This document shows, in pieces, positions 22,470-33,758 of a stretch of 64,000 bases of DNA. Source of the stretch: Nannochloropsis oceanica (lineage: Eukaryota; Sar; Eustigmatophyceae; Eustigmatales; Monodopsidaceae); the NCBI GenBank assembly GCA_004519485.1, contig CP038121.1, positions 62,001-126,000 of the forward strand, in the 5' to 3' direction. A program made the position numbers and the translations under genes. How positions within the stretch are numbered: position 1 is the stretch's first letter; each line of letters begins with the position of its first letter. The notes beneath the pieces were generated by a model. The model was given only the letters and a program-made list of their open reading frames with translations. It made no database searches and was not told the DNA's origin.

Positions 22470-24261
22470 ATGTCCAGTGGTGGTCCCGGTCAGGATACTA
22501 GCAGCGGTGACAAGAAATTGATGGAAGTGGGCGTCAAAGGTGAGGACCGAGAACCTTGACGACACGCGTCTGCCTCGCTGGGGGTTACAGACCTTCTTCT
22601 TGATGTAAGGCCATATCGTTAGACCAACACAGCATGCTGTGCAAAGTGTCACATCCCTTGTTTGGAACGGGCCCCAGTGCGGGCACACGTGAGGCATTTT
22701 ATCGATTGAGTGGTCTCCTATCCCTCCCTCTCTCCCGCCCTCCCCTCTGTTATGCGCCATATCTCCTTCCTCAAGTCTCTCGTCGTCTCTCTTCCCGTAC
22801 ACACGAACGATGTGGCAGCTGGGGAGGCTCAGAGTTGCAAGGCCTCCCAGAATGAGCTAGTGGGAGCTGCAGCAGCGGGTGCTACCGTCGGTAAGCAAGC
22901 TTCAGTCAGATGGCAGGGAGGGGAACGCCCCCCGTACTTTTACTGCTCCTCTCGACATCCCATATGTCGCCCTTACCCTTAATGTATTCACTTGTCTTGT
23001 CCTATCGTTTCTTGGTAGGCATGATGATTGCAGGTCCCGTCGTGGCGGTCGCGGGCGGGATAGTGGCTGGCATGATGGCTGCCAACAACGAAGGCCAGGG
23101 GGGCGAGGTAGGGAAGGAGGGAGGGAAGGAGGAAAGGAGCAAGAAAGGGACTTTAGCTTGTCTTCAAGGACTGACTGTTTCAATAATCCGCTTGGTCATT
23201 AGGTGGCTCGGGCGACTGGTCGGGCGGCGAGCACCGCATTTGAAAGTGCCAAAGCTTTCGACAAGGAGCATCATGTAAGGAATGAGAGGCTGGGAGGGAA
23301 GAGAAGAGGAACGATGAGAGAGCTGGGAGTCATAAGACACTGTCTTAGCATGCTGTTGTGTTGCCTGGTCTGTCAATCTAGATGGACGAAGGGCTGAAGA
23401 GAGAAACGGAAGCGAGAGTGTGCGGGGCCGGCAGAGGAGGAGGCCACGGGGGAGGTGACCGGCATTAAGCAGCTGTAGTCCCTCCGATGAGGCATGTGGA
23501 CAGTCACTCCCACTCCTCTTCCTGATTGCACCCTCTCACTTTCATTTTATCCAAACACAAATAGATGACTGAGAAGCTGAAGGATGCGGCGGCCAAGACG
23601 ATGGCTAAGGCCCAGGCGCTGGACAAGGAGTTTCATGTATGCTGGGAGGGAGGGAGGGAGGGAGGGAGGAAGGGAATGAGGGAGTGTAGGAGAGGGAGGA
23701 AGGGAATGAGGGAGTTGTAGGAGAGGGAGGGAGGGAATGAGGGAGTTGTAGGAGAGGGAGGAAGGGAATGAGGGAGTTGTAGGAGAGAAAAAAGAGAGAT
23801 AAAGAAGATTTTTGCCTTACTCGCCCTCTCTCCCACTCCTCCTCCCTCCCTCCCTCCCTCCCCTCCTCTCCATCCCCCAAACCCAGATCGTGGACAAGGT
23901 GAAAGAAAGCACGGGCAAGGCGATGAGCCAGGCCAAGAGGATGGACGAGGAACATCACATCACTCAAAAACTGTCGGCAGGTAGGGGGGGAGGGAGAGAG
24001 GGAGGGATGAAAGGAAAAAGAACATGTTGGTTATACTCGTACATGCGCATATCCGTCTGTCAGCTCGCTTTCCCTGATATCAAATTCCTCCCTCCCTCCC
24101 TCCCTCCCTCCCTCCCTCCCTCCCTCCCTCCCTCCCTCCCTCCCTCCCTCCCTCCCTCCCTCCCCCTAGGCCTGGTAAAGGGTCTTGACAACGTGACGAA
24201 AGCCATGACCGGTGGAAAGGAGAAGCGAGGCGGCACCGACGGTGAAGGGAAGCATGCGTAG
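22470..24261 (+). CDS. Small glycine-zipper protein with repeated amphipathic exons
   Basis: About seven exons. I start at ATG 22470; 22395 is an in-frame alternative. A polar leader joins NELVGAAAAGATVG, then MMIAGPVVAVAGGIVAG, a Gly/Ala-rich hydrophobic segment like a glycine-zipper membrane helix. Three phase-0 exons encode near-repeats of about 25 residues: FESAKAFDKEHH; MTEKLKDAAAKTMAKAQALDKEFH (written here as a motif in two halves, MTEKLKDAAA and MAKAQALDKEFH); and IVDKVKESTGKAMSQAKRMDEEHH in the same way. The last exon is GLVKGLDNVTKAMTGG, ending TAG at 24261. The repeats are amphipathic, LEA-like helices and loosely resemble the C-terminal part of some plant RNA-binding/ACD11-partner proteins. 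That resemblance is weak. A membrane-associated stress or scaffold protein is possible. Confidence 0.7.
23381..23477 (+). other. Possible alternative terminal exon
   Basis: A good acceptor (CTAG) is followed by an open frame in the host phase, MDEGLKRETEARV, ending in a Gly-rich tail and TAA at about 23476. It starts like the repeat exons (compare MDEEHH and MTEKLK) but has no obvious downstream donor. If used, it would end the protein after the first repeat. It may instead be a decayed repeat exon. Confidence 0.35.
23668..23786. repeat. Minisatellite, about 31 bp unit, 4 copies
   Basis: The unit is GGGAATGAGGGAGTTGTAGG plus GAGAGGGAGGAA. It lies in the intron after the exon at about 23565-23637, just 3' of a donor-side GGGA tract, and looks like a local amplification of that tract with flank. 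Confidence 0.85.
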
Positions 24262-24717
24262 AGGGAGGGGGCGAGGGAGGGTTCGGAGTATGATGTAGAA
24301 CGCGAGGATGATTTAGAAGAAATGAAGAGGGAGGGAGGGAGGGAGGGGAAAGAGTGAGCCAAGGGAATTGGCGAACACAAAGAATAAGAATGAGAGATTA
24401 AGCAGAGGAATCATTTGTTTCTCGCCCACCACGGTGGTGATTATGATGCAGTTTCTGGTTCCTTATTGTTGATGCTCTCTGTAATGGTGGCATTTGGTTT
24501 TTCGATCGCTCACTTGACGCCAGCTCTTTCTCCCTCCTTTTCCCTCCTTTCCCCTCTTTCTCCGCCTACATACACACACCATACATCTTCCCTCGACTTA
24601 ATCCCGCTCTCCCTCCCTCCCTCCCTCCCTTCCTCCTCGATCCCTGGAACGGAAGTATGGGGAAAAGGAGGAAGGGAGGGATCGAGGGAGGGAGGGAGGG
24701 AGGGAGGGGCTCTCCAT

Positions 24718-27700
24718 CTAGAAGAGACGAATTTTCTGAGTGACATGCTGCCGGCACTCGGGGCAAGAAGCAGAGATTTTGGACGAGCACTGAGAAAGGG
24801 AGGGAGGAGGGGTTGAAGGAATCGAATGCAATAGCTAAATGATGAGGGCGAAGCGGCGAAAAAGGAGAGGAGGAAAAGCGGGAGGGAGGGAAGAAGGGAG
24901 GGAGGGAAGGGAGAAGACGTACCTCGGAGCAGAAGCGGTGGCCACAGGGCACACAAGCCATGCTTTTGAGTCGGTCTTGACACACACTGCACTCGTTCTC
25001 TTGGGTGCGTTTCTCCTGAGGGGAGGGAGGAATGAAGGGGAGGGAGGGACGGTTGGTCCTGATGTTGTACGGTTGGACAGGAAATAGGGTAGAGAGACGG
25101 AAGCGAGGGAAGGGAGGGAGGGAGGGAGGGAGGGATAGAGGAGGGACCTTGATGATGTTGGTGATGTTCTCTTGCATCTCCAGGAGCTGGTCGAGGGTGA
25201 GGGTGCGGAGCTGGCTTTCGTTGAGCATCCGCCGAGAGTTTAGGGCGGCTTCCACCTGGGAAGGGAGGGAGGGAGGGAGGGAGGGAGGGAGGGAGGGAGG
25301 GGTGTGTGAAAAAGACAAGCATGGAAATGCCTTGAATGACGACGGGTAGGTCGACTTAAAAGAATTACTGGACAAATTACGTCGAGGATTACAACAATAA
25401 TATAATGATTAAGATAACGATGAATATGAATTTTCGACCAATAGAATCATAAAGAGCGGAGATGCGGGGCAGGCTGGCCGCGAGGCGAAAGGGCTGCGGG
25501 GAAATCGGGGATTCAACCCACTTCCTAACTACATCCATGCCCTCCCTCCCTCCCTCCCTCCCTTCCCCTACCTCGCGGCCGTGTGCAATCTTCAGGCAGT
25601 CCAACAATCGCTCGAGCGAATAATCCGTTGGGATCTCCTGAGGGAGGGGGAAGGGGAGAGAGGGACGGAGGGAGGGGAAAAGAAAGGAAGCTTAAAGCAC
25701 GAGGGAAGTTGAAAAGTCCGAGTGTGTGGACAACAGCGAGGAAGGAAGGGAGGGGGGGAAGGAGGGACGGAGGGGAAGGTACCTGAAGGCTCGGCTCTTT
25801 CGCTCGATCTTTGATAGTGATATCGGCCTCGATGATAAAGGAATCCTAGCGGGGGAGGGAGGGAAGGAGAAAGGGAAGGAGGGAGGGAAGGAGAAAGGGA
25901 AAGGAGGAAGGAGAGGGGGGAAGAAGGAAATGGATAAGCGTCGATTCTTTTGCAGGGCAAAAATCGCTGTACTACCCTTCCCTCCCTCCCTCCCTCCCTC
26001 CCTCCCTTTCTCCCCCCCTCCCTCCCTCCCGCCTTCGCTCCCTACCTGCACCTCGCCCACATCACAGAAATCGTGAAAGCCCCACGTACTGCTGGTGGCA
26101 GCGCCTGTGCTCGAGGCGTTCAGAAAGGTGGAAACGGGGAAGGACCTGAGGGAGGGAGGGAGGGAGGGAGGGACGGATAAGTCAACATGGTGTATCATCT
26201 CTTTTCTTGAAATTGACGTCTTGCATCGCACACCCCTCCCTCCCTCCCTCCCGCCCTCCCTCCCTCCCTCCCTCCCGCCCTCCCGCCCTACCTGGAGGCC
26301 ACCACTTGGCCCGCGTGGAGAATCCGCAGACTCCCTTCGATCTTGACGGCATTCACACCACCGGGCAAGGCCAGGACCTGAAGGAGGGAGGGAGGGAGGG
26401 CGGGAGGGCGGGGGTTGAGTGGAAAGCACGGACAGCTTTCTCTCAGTCGTGACTGAGGCCGTGTCCCATGGCGAGGGAGGGAGGGAGGGAGGGAGGGAGG
26501 GAGGGAGGGAGGGAGGGGACGTGCCTTGACGAAGACTCCGAGCTGCCCTTCCCTGGAGAGATTATCGCCATTGGGATATAGGCATAGGGAATATTTGCCT
26601 CCCTCCCCATCCGCGTAGATGAAACCCAAGGTCGACTGGCCCCTGAAAGGAGGGAGGGAGGGAGGGAGGGAGGGAGGGAAGGTGAGAAGGAAGGAGGGAG
26701 GGAGGGAGGGAGGGATAAACGACGTACCGCGGGTAGTGCAGGCGCATGTCCTCGAGGGAGGGCACGTGCAGGGCGAGGGCGTCATCACGCGCCACCTCCT
26801 TGACGGTGATTTCGGCCTCGATGGTGAAGGAAGAAGGTAACTCCGAGAGCTGCACAAGGAGGGACGGGACGGGGGGGAAAGTTAGCGTGAAAATTCGAAT
26901 GACACTTCCTACAGGGCAACAGGGCTAGGGGTACGGCAAGTAGTCGAGGTAGCCGAGGACAGGAGGGAGGGAGGAAGGGAGGGAGGGAGAGAAGAAGGGA
27001 GGTGTTTGTCGTACCAGGCAGAAGTCATGGAAGCCCCAGGAGGAGGAAGAGGCGAGTCCGTCGGCGTTGGGATTAATGTAGCAGGTACTCTTGGCGAAGG
27101 CCTTGGTCACTTTCAGGCTCGGGAAGGAAGAGGTGGAGGGGGAGGGGGAGGGGAGGATGGAGGGAGGACGGGCAGGAGAGAGGGAGGGAGGGAGGATTGT
27201 CGAGGAGGAGGCGGCGGCGACAGAGGTGGTAGTGGAGGCGGGTGAGAGAGGAGGAGGAGAGGGTGGTAGGGAGGGAAGGCTTTGTCTGTTCGCCCCAGAA
27301 GCACCGGCGGGAGGGCAGGGGAAGGGAGCGGTGATAGCGGGGAGGGAGGAAGGGGTGGGAGCGTACAGGGAGGAGGGGGAGGAGGAGGAGGTGGAGGGGG
27401 GCAAGGAATACGAGGAGGAGATGGAGGACGCCGAGCAGTCAGCGACAATGCGTATATTGCCTGTGTTTGGTGAATCACGGTAAAGAAAAAGAAGAAGGGA
27501 AAAGCGGGAGAGTGGGAAACATGCATGAGGAGGACGAGTTGAAAAGGTTAACGAGAAAGTAGTGCAGGGACAAACATAGAATCACCTCCAAGAGCTGCGA
27601 ATGCGTTCACTCACCCCCCCATCCCTCCCTATCTCTCATTTTCTCACTAACCTTCGATTTTCACGGCTGCTATCCCCCTGGCCAGCACCATGTTCTTGAT

Positions 27701-27994
27701 AAAGATGGAGCAGAAGCCCGGTTTGGCGTGGGCGTCGCCATGAGGGTACAGCTGGGGGAGGGAGGAAAGGAGGAATGGATAGATGGGGATCAGAGGGATG
27801 GGCATAAGAGTCCACTTTATAGTCATGCAATGTCCTTGCAAAGCTCTCCTTCCCCCCGTTGCTTCCCCTTGATTCCTCACCTGAATCACCCACTTTCCGG
27901 CCTCGTCTGCCAAGACGCTCCCGAAGCAGTGCTGCCCTTTGGAAGTCAGTTCCTCCATCAAGGCAGGCAAGTGGTCCACACGGAGGGTTATCAT
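24718..27994 (-). CDS. Protein with two MATH-like domains and a C-terminal C3HC4 RING finger
   Basis: About 12 exons. The start ATG at 27994 gives MITLRVDHLPALMEEL. Module 1 runs GKWVIQ|LYPHGDAHAKPGFC, ARGIAAVKIEG, then SSSSWGFHDFCL and FTIEAEITVKEVARDD. Module 2 repeats the pattern: GKYSLCLYPNGD, GGVNAVKIEGSLRI, SSTWGFHDFCDV, FIIEADITIKDRAKE. W-G-F-H-D-F followed by a beta-strand D/E-I-T/V motif is characteristic of TRAF/MATH folds. A helical stretch (LTLDQLLEMQENITNIIK) precedes the finger: NECSVCQDRLKSMACVPCGH, RFCSE|CSS and SCPECRQHV, with all eight C3HC4 ligands, then TAG at 24718. Module 1 is split by a Ser/Pro-rich insert of about 120 residues (27,130-27,450). A substrate-recruiting E3 ligase is the natural inference. 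Confidence 0.8.
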
Positions 27995-29041
27995 GATTGC
28001 AGTCGTGCCTTGCTGCTGCTCCTCGACTCTTCACTCTTATGAGGCCTCTTTACGTCTTGCTGGCGTTGCTTTGTCGCACGTCGGGTCCAGCAGCAGGTGG
28101 TGGTGTTGGTGGTGAATGATGGCGTAGTGGACCGGCAGAGTTAGAAGACACGGCTGTCAATGGAGGATTGCTATGAGACGAATCCTGTCAGTGGTAGGCG
28201 TGAAGAAGAAGGGATGGGGGGATGGGGAGGGTGAGACCGAGGCGATGATGAGGTCGGGCTAGGGTATATAGACCCAGAAGATGGGTTCTGCAAAAGGCGG
28301 GGCCACAATTTTGCTACACGAGTCTGTCAATGTGAGAAGGGAGGCACCGAAATAGGGGACGCATGAGGATGACATGTCGTTCACAACTACCAAGGCGCCT
28401 TTGCGTTGTCGTCGTCATGTGCAACATGTTAAAAGTTGGGGGTCGCGTCATGAAACAGAAGAGCCGCGGATGCCCTAGAGGCACCCATTGCCAGCTATTA
28501 TGACTCACAAGACGCAGACCAAGCACACCACCATTATAATCCATGCCCTATGGAGATGCATTTCCCCCGAGGCGATACGCCCCTGAGAGTCCTTGTGTCA
28601 ATGTGTAGTACACGACGGGGGAATGTTTCCTTGCATATGGGTAGAAAAAGTCCGCGGCGTCTACACACGTGGACAACGGGATTTACGTATAGGTGAGGTA
28701 GGTCACACGAACATACACATCGACAGACATGCAACTAACGAACACTTGAAAGGAACAAAACGCAGCGCTTCAAAGCCACACGTGCAGCGAAGGCAGCGAG
28801 TGAGTACCGAATTTCATGCGCCGCTCGCCGTCTGGCTTCGATTCCACACTCGGTCTTCACCTGATGGACCATCTCCGACGACTCTCCTTAAGGCCGTCGG
28901 CTCGACCGCGCTGGGAAGCTTTACTTTTATCTTGCCGACGCGAGTTGGGCGAAGCAACGACGGTGAATCTGAAACTCATCTGTCCACTCAACCATTAATC
29001 CAAGGGCCGTGACTCATCACCATTGTCATCAAGCTGTGGAA
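27995..29041. other. Shared divergent upstream region
   Basis: This 1.05 kb separates the minus-strand MATH-RING gene and the plus-strand transporter. It has no supported ORF and no GGGA tracts. Both promoters presumably lie here. Confidence 0.5.
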
Positions 29042-32000
29042 ATGACTCGAGCCGGCGATATGTCCGACCCAACCCGCTTGCAACACCGCCGCACCCTCCT
29101 TCTCCTTCCCCTCCTTCTCCTCCTTCTTGTGGGTTCTCATGCCACCATTTCCCCGACCGCCTCCGCCACAAACTCCAAACGTGACACCATCGCCTTCCTC
29201 TCCTCCGCCCCACCATCACCATGCTCCTCCTCCACCTTACTGCACCGCCGCCCCCTCCTCCCCTTCTCCCGCCTCACCCTCGCCACCTCTTTGCATCCCT
29301 CGTCAACCTCCCCCCAACCCTCCTTCCTCTTGCCTCCTTCTCCTCGTGGCGGGGGCGGTGGGACGGCCCCGGGTGTAGGACCAGCGCTGCGAGGCTTGCT
29401 CTCCAATATCATCCGGAAGCATTTCTTGGTAACAGGCATGTGCATCTCCATTCTTCTGGCCGCACACAACCCACAGGTAAATCCAGGGGAATGAAAAAAA
29501 GGAGGAGAAGAGGGAAAGGATATGGGGGTTCGGGAGGGCGATGAATGAAGTAATATGGAAAGGAAGGGAAAGGTGGTGGGACATAGAGACGTACGTACAT
29601 CGACACGGAAACACATGGCATTTCCCCCTCTTCATAAATTGCTTTACAAACGCTCGCAACCACACCCGCACACATACATGCCTATGGCTCACTCCTTGTC
29701 AATCTGTTTACACTCAACTCACTCAGATAGGGCGCATTAGCGGCCCGTTGAAGCCCGAGTTCACTATCAACACCATCGGCGTCTCGCTCATCTTCCTCCT
29801 TTCCGGCCTAAGCCTTAAGGTGCGCCCCTCTCCCCCTCCCTTTCCCCTTCCCCCCTTAATTCCTTCCACACTTGCAGCCTGCTCCCCCAACCTCTTCCCC
29901 TCCTTTATCTCTTTCCTTCCCATGCCCCGCCCCGACGCTCTTCGCCCACGGCCCATAAAGCTTTTCTCCCTCGTTTCTATCTTTCCTTCCCCCCGACCCA
30001 AATCGTTGTCAACGTCGTTCTCCTTTACCCCCTTTTTCATCACAGGTGCAAGAGCTCGCCTCAGCTGCCAAGGACTTCAAACTCAACGCCGCCATCCAGG
30101 TTGGAATGCGCCTGCCCTCCCTCCCTCCCTCCCTTCCTCCCTCGTTTCTCTCCTCTCGCGACCTCTCCTCTTCCTCCCCTCCCTCTTGCCTTCCGACCAC
30201 TCCTATAGCAGCCCACCCACCTTCCCTCCCTTCTTGCCATTCCTCCCTCCTTCCTTCCCTCCCTCTCTCTCTCCCTCAGACGTTCAACTTGGGAGCGGGT
30301 CCACTCCTCGGCCTTGCCTTCCAACCTCTCTTTGCCCTCGCCCGAGTCGATGCCCGGCTCGCGACGGGCCTGCTCATCGTCAGCTGCCTAGTGAGGAAGG
30401 AGGGAGGGAGGGTGGGAAGGGAGGGAAAAAGGATATAATACATAAGCTTTGGTTGGGAATGAAACGCCGGTTTTATAAGCGCGCATCCCTGACATCCCTT
30501 TTCCCTCCCTCCCTCGCTCCCCTTCCTCCCTCCCTTTCTCCCTCGCTCCCTCCCTCCAGCCCACCACCGTCAACATGTGTATTGTTCTCTCAGGGGCCGC
30601 AGGGGCAAATCTAGCTCTCGCCGTATTCAACGCGGTGGTGTCTAATTTTCTAGGTCTGGAGGGAGGGAGGGAGGGAGGGAGGGAGGGAGGGAGGAGATGA
30701 TGCGAATGTCGTCTTATAGGGCGCCGCCATACGGTCCTTGTGGAATGAGGCGCCGTAGGCATGGAGGGAGGGAGGGAGGAAGGGAAGGAGGAATGGACAA
30801 GCGTTGTCAAATGATCCCTCTCACCCTCCCTCCCTTCCTCCCTCCCTCCCTCCCTCCCTCCCTCCTTTCAGGTGTCTTCATCGCGCCTGCTACCATTTTC
30901 GCATGTGTGGGCGCCACGTCAATTAACGTTCCCTACCTCCAGGTCATCAAGAAGCTGGTTTATAAGGTGGGGAGGGAAGAAGAAAAGGAGGGAGGGAGGG
31001 AGGGAGGGAGAGAGGGAGGGAGCACCACGCAGAAGACAAAGCACCAATTTATGCTTATGTTCAACCCTCCCTTCCTCCCTCCCTCTCTTCCTCCCTTCCT
31101 CCCTTCCTCCCTGTCTCCCTTCCCAGGTGGTTTTTCCTGTCTTCCTCGGCATCACTCTTCGCGCCAAAATTCCTGCATTGAAGAAACGGCTCGAGCTGCC
31201 TTCTTCCAAGCTACCATTGAAGTAAGCAGGAGGGAGGGAGGGAGAGTGGGAGGGAGGGATGGGGGGAGGGTCGCGTCCCCCACTCGCACTGAGTTTGTTG
31301 ATTCTTGCGACACGTACTTGACTGAGTGACGTACTCACTCACTCGCTACCTCGCGCTGTGTTTGTCGATCTTCCCCACAGGCTCTTGACTGAGGGGATCC
31401 TGGTCTCGATCATCTACACAACCTTCTGCCAGAGCTTCCTCGAAGGTACGTCTTCCCTCCCTCCCTCCCTCCCTCCCTCCCCTCTCCTTTTCGGGGACCC
31501 AGCTGGTAGAATGAAATCGGTTTGCTCGTTTTTACCCCTCCCTCCCTCCCTCCCTCCCTCCCTCCTCCCCTCTCTTCAGGCCTGGCAGTCACTGGTCGAG
31601 ATCTGATTGGCGTTGCCGTGGCCGTCCCCACCTTTCACTTACTTTCGCTATGGCTGATGTTTCTCGTTGCTCGCGCGATGACGTCCAAGAGGGACGAGCA
31701 GGTCGGGAGGGAAGGAATGGAGAAGAGGAGGAAGGGAAGGGAGGGGAGTAGAGGGAGGAAAAGAAACGTAGATGAAAGCGTATGTTTTCATTTTGTTAAT
31801 CCGCGTTTATCGATTAAATGCTCCACTGTACCGAATACAAAACAGATCACGGCCATGTTCGTGGGCAGCCAAAAAACCTTAGCCTTTGGAATGCCTCTCA
31901 TAAGGGTGCGTACACCCCTCCCTCCTTCCCTCCCTCCCTCCCTCCCTCTACTCTTTCCTCACCAGAGCTACCCTACATGTCAACAAGCTCTAAAACGCCT

Positions 32001-32261
32001 TTTTCATGGCCCTGGGCAGCTTCTTATGTCCTCACTCTCTCCCTCCCTTCCTTCCTCCCTCCCTCCCTCCCTCCGATTCAGACCATCTTCGAGACCTCCC
32101 CCTCCATGGCCCTCTACTCGGCCCCCCTCCTCTTCATCCATCCGTCCCAGCTCTTGATTGGCTCCATGATCACGCCCTTCCTCCGCAATTACATCGAGGC
32201 AGGGAAGACGGGAGGGAGGGAGGAAGGGTGGCCATCGAAGGATAGAATCCTCTCCTCATGA
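29042..32261 (+). CDS. Bile-acid:sodium symporter-like membrane protein (SLC10A7/SBF-like)
   Basis: About 11 exons. The ATG at 29042 (or 29060) gives a basic leader, the hydrophobic run LLLLPLLLLLLVGSHA, then a Ser/Pro-rich region. The membrane part matches SBF-like (SLC10A7) transporters: NTIGVSLIFLLSGLSLK, FNLGAGPLLGLAFQPLF, then PTTVNMCIVLSGAAGANLAL with AVFNAVVSNFLG, which corresponds to the family's conserved P-T-T...A-x-G-N...N-x-x-G signature. Later helices include VFIAPATIFACVGAT, ILVSIIYTTFC, LIGVAVAVPTFHLLSLW and ITAMFVGSQKTLAFGMPL. About ten membrane helices are expected. SLC10A7 relatives influence calcium handling and glycosylation in the secretory pathway, and plant homologues sit in plastid or Golgi membranes. 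The long N-terminal extension could be a targeting signal, but no A-S-A-F motif is seen. Stop TGA at 32261. Confidence 0.85.
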
Positions 32262-33758
32262 TCCACGCTCATCAACACTTGATCAGATCAATGCCCTCTC
32301 CTACCCTCCGCAAAGACATCGAGGGAGGTCGGCGGGAGGTAGCACCGTAGAAGAAGAAGTAGTACGAATGAGATGGAGTGCGTGTGTGTGTATACATATG
32401 TGCGCGTCGCAATCCCAAGAAAATGTTATTTTCTTTATAGGCAGGCTCATCTTTGTGAGCCATTTGATATGGAGGACCACCAAGGCACGGTCGCTTCTCC
32501 TTATTTCCCTTCTGCATCATATCATCTTCCACCACTTACATAGGCGGTATCTTGGTGTAGCCGCACACAAACACCCTCGCCAAGTGCCCCGCGGGGGCAA
32601 TGACGAAAAACCTTTTATAAAGAGGGACAGAGAGGAAAGAAAGAGGCACTGATCGGTGCGGGGGCCGTGTGGGATAGGCTGTTATCAAGTCACACAAAAG
32701 TGTTTTCTGACTGCTGTTTACGTAAGGGCTGTTTGACTGACTTATGCTCTCATTTGGGTCTTTTGGCGCGAATGATGAGGGGTCAGGAAGGAGGAATCAG
32801 ATATGGGGAAACGAGATTTGGTTGACTCGTTGTACTCATCACAAAGAACATACATTAGCCAAACACAAAAGCAGCCCGCTCCAAGTTACTGAATTTATGA
32901 TTGCCATTGCTTTTCTCCTCTACCACATTGATAGACAAGGCGTAAGAACTCTAGCCGAGAAAAGAGGTTGGGTCGCAAGGGTTTAAACTCAACTTAACTT
33001 ACGCTTAAAAAAAAGAAGAAGAAACGAGACAAACACGATGGGCTTTGAAGTTGAAGGCCTCGGCTTCCGGTGGGGAAATTCACTAACTCACTTACCATTT
33101 GACTCGATGTTCATCTTGCATACTTTATTCTTTTCCATAGCTTGCCTAATCTTTTCTCCGGCGTGTCTGCTCAAGACGCCAAGCAAAAGGGACCCTGCGT
33201 CACACGGCGGCTTAACGGCTGGTTTAAATCAATCGACCTTTGGCCAGGCCTGCAAGACGCCAAATCAGACCACACAGACCCAATCTTGTTTTCCATGGCA
33301 GCATTATTTTTAATGGTCTTTGGTGTAGACATGATAGTTTTTCGCATCTCAATCCGTGGTTTGTACACTTTGAACGGCGTCACTCCTTGCACGCTCGACC
33401 CCCAAAGACTGCCTTGAGTTCGCTCCTCGCTCATTCAACGTTTTTTCTTTTTGTGTTCCTTAATGAAGACGCCTCTTTTATCTCTCTCTCTCTCACACAC
33501 AATCTTGGACTCTCAAGAACTAAATATTTCCTTTAAATTATTTTGAATTGATGAATCAAAGTGTGACATTGCACATGAAGGCTTGTGCTTGCAGTGCAGT
33601 GGCAATGGACACGCCTTTACACCCTTGATGCAGCGCCGTGCGAAGCCAAGCCCTCTTTCGCTCCCCAACTTAACGATCTTGCACTCTATTCTTTTCCACC
33701 CTCACCGCATGCATCACAGAATACGCAAAGGAAAGACTCTCCTGTATCTTATATTGCC
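32262..33758. other. Intergenic, no supported gene
   Basis: Only short frames with no recognisable domain. A (TC)n-(AC)n patch lies near 33,480-33,500. It contains the 3' flank of the transporter and the upstream region of the next gene. Confidence 0.5.

Noticed and set aside
22560-22640. tRNA-like sequence on the minus strand inside an intron of the repeat-protein gene
   Set aside because: There is a box-A-like TGGTCTAACGATATGG and a possible D arm, but the anticodon stem is mispaired, no GGTTCRANNCC box B exists and the acceptor ends do not pair.
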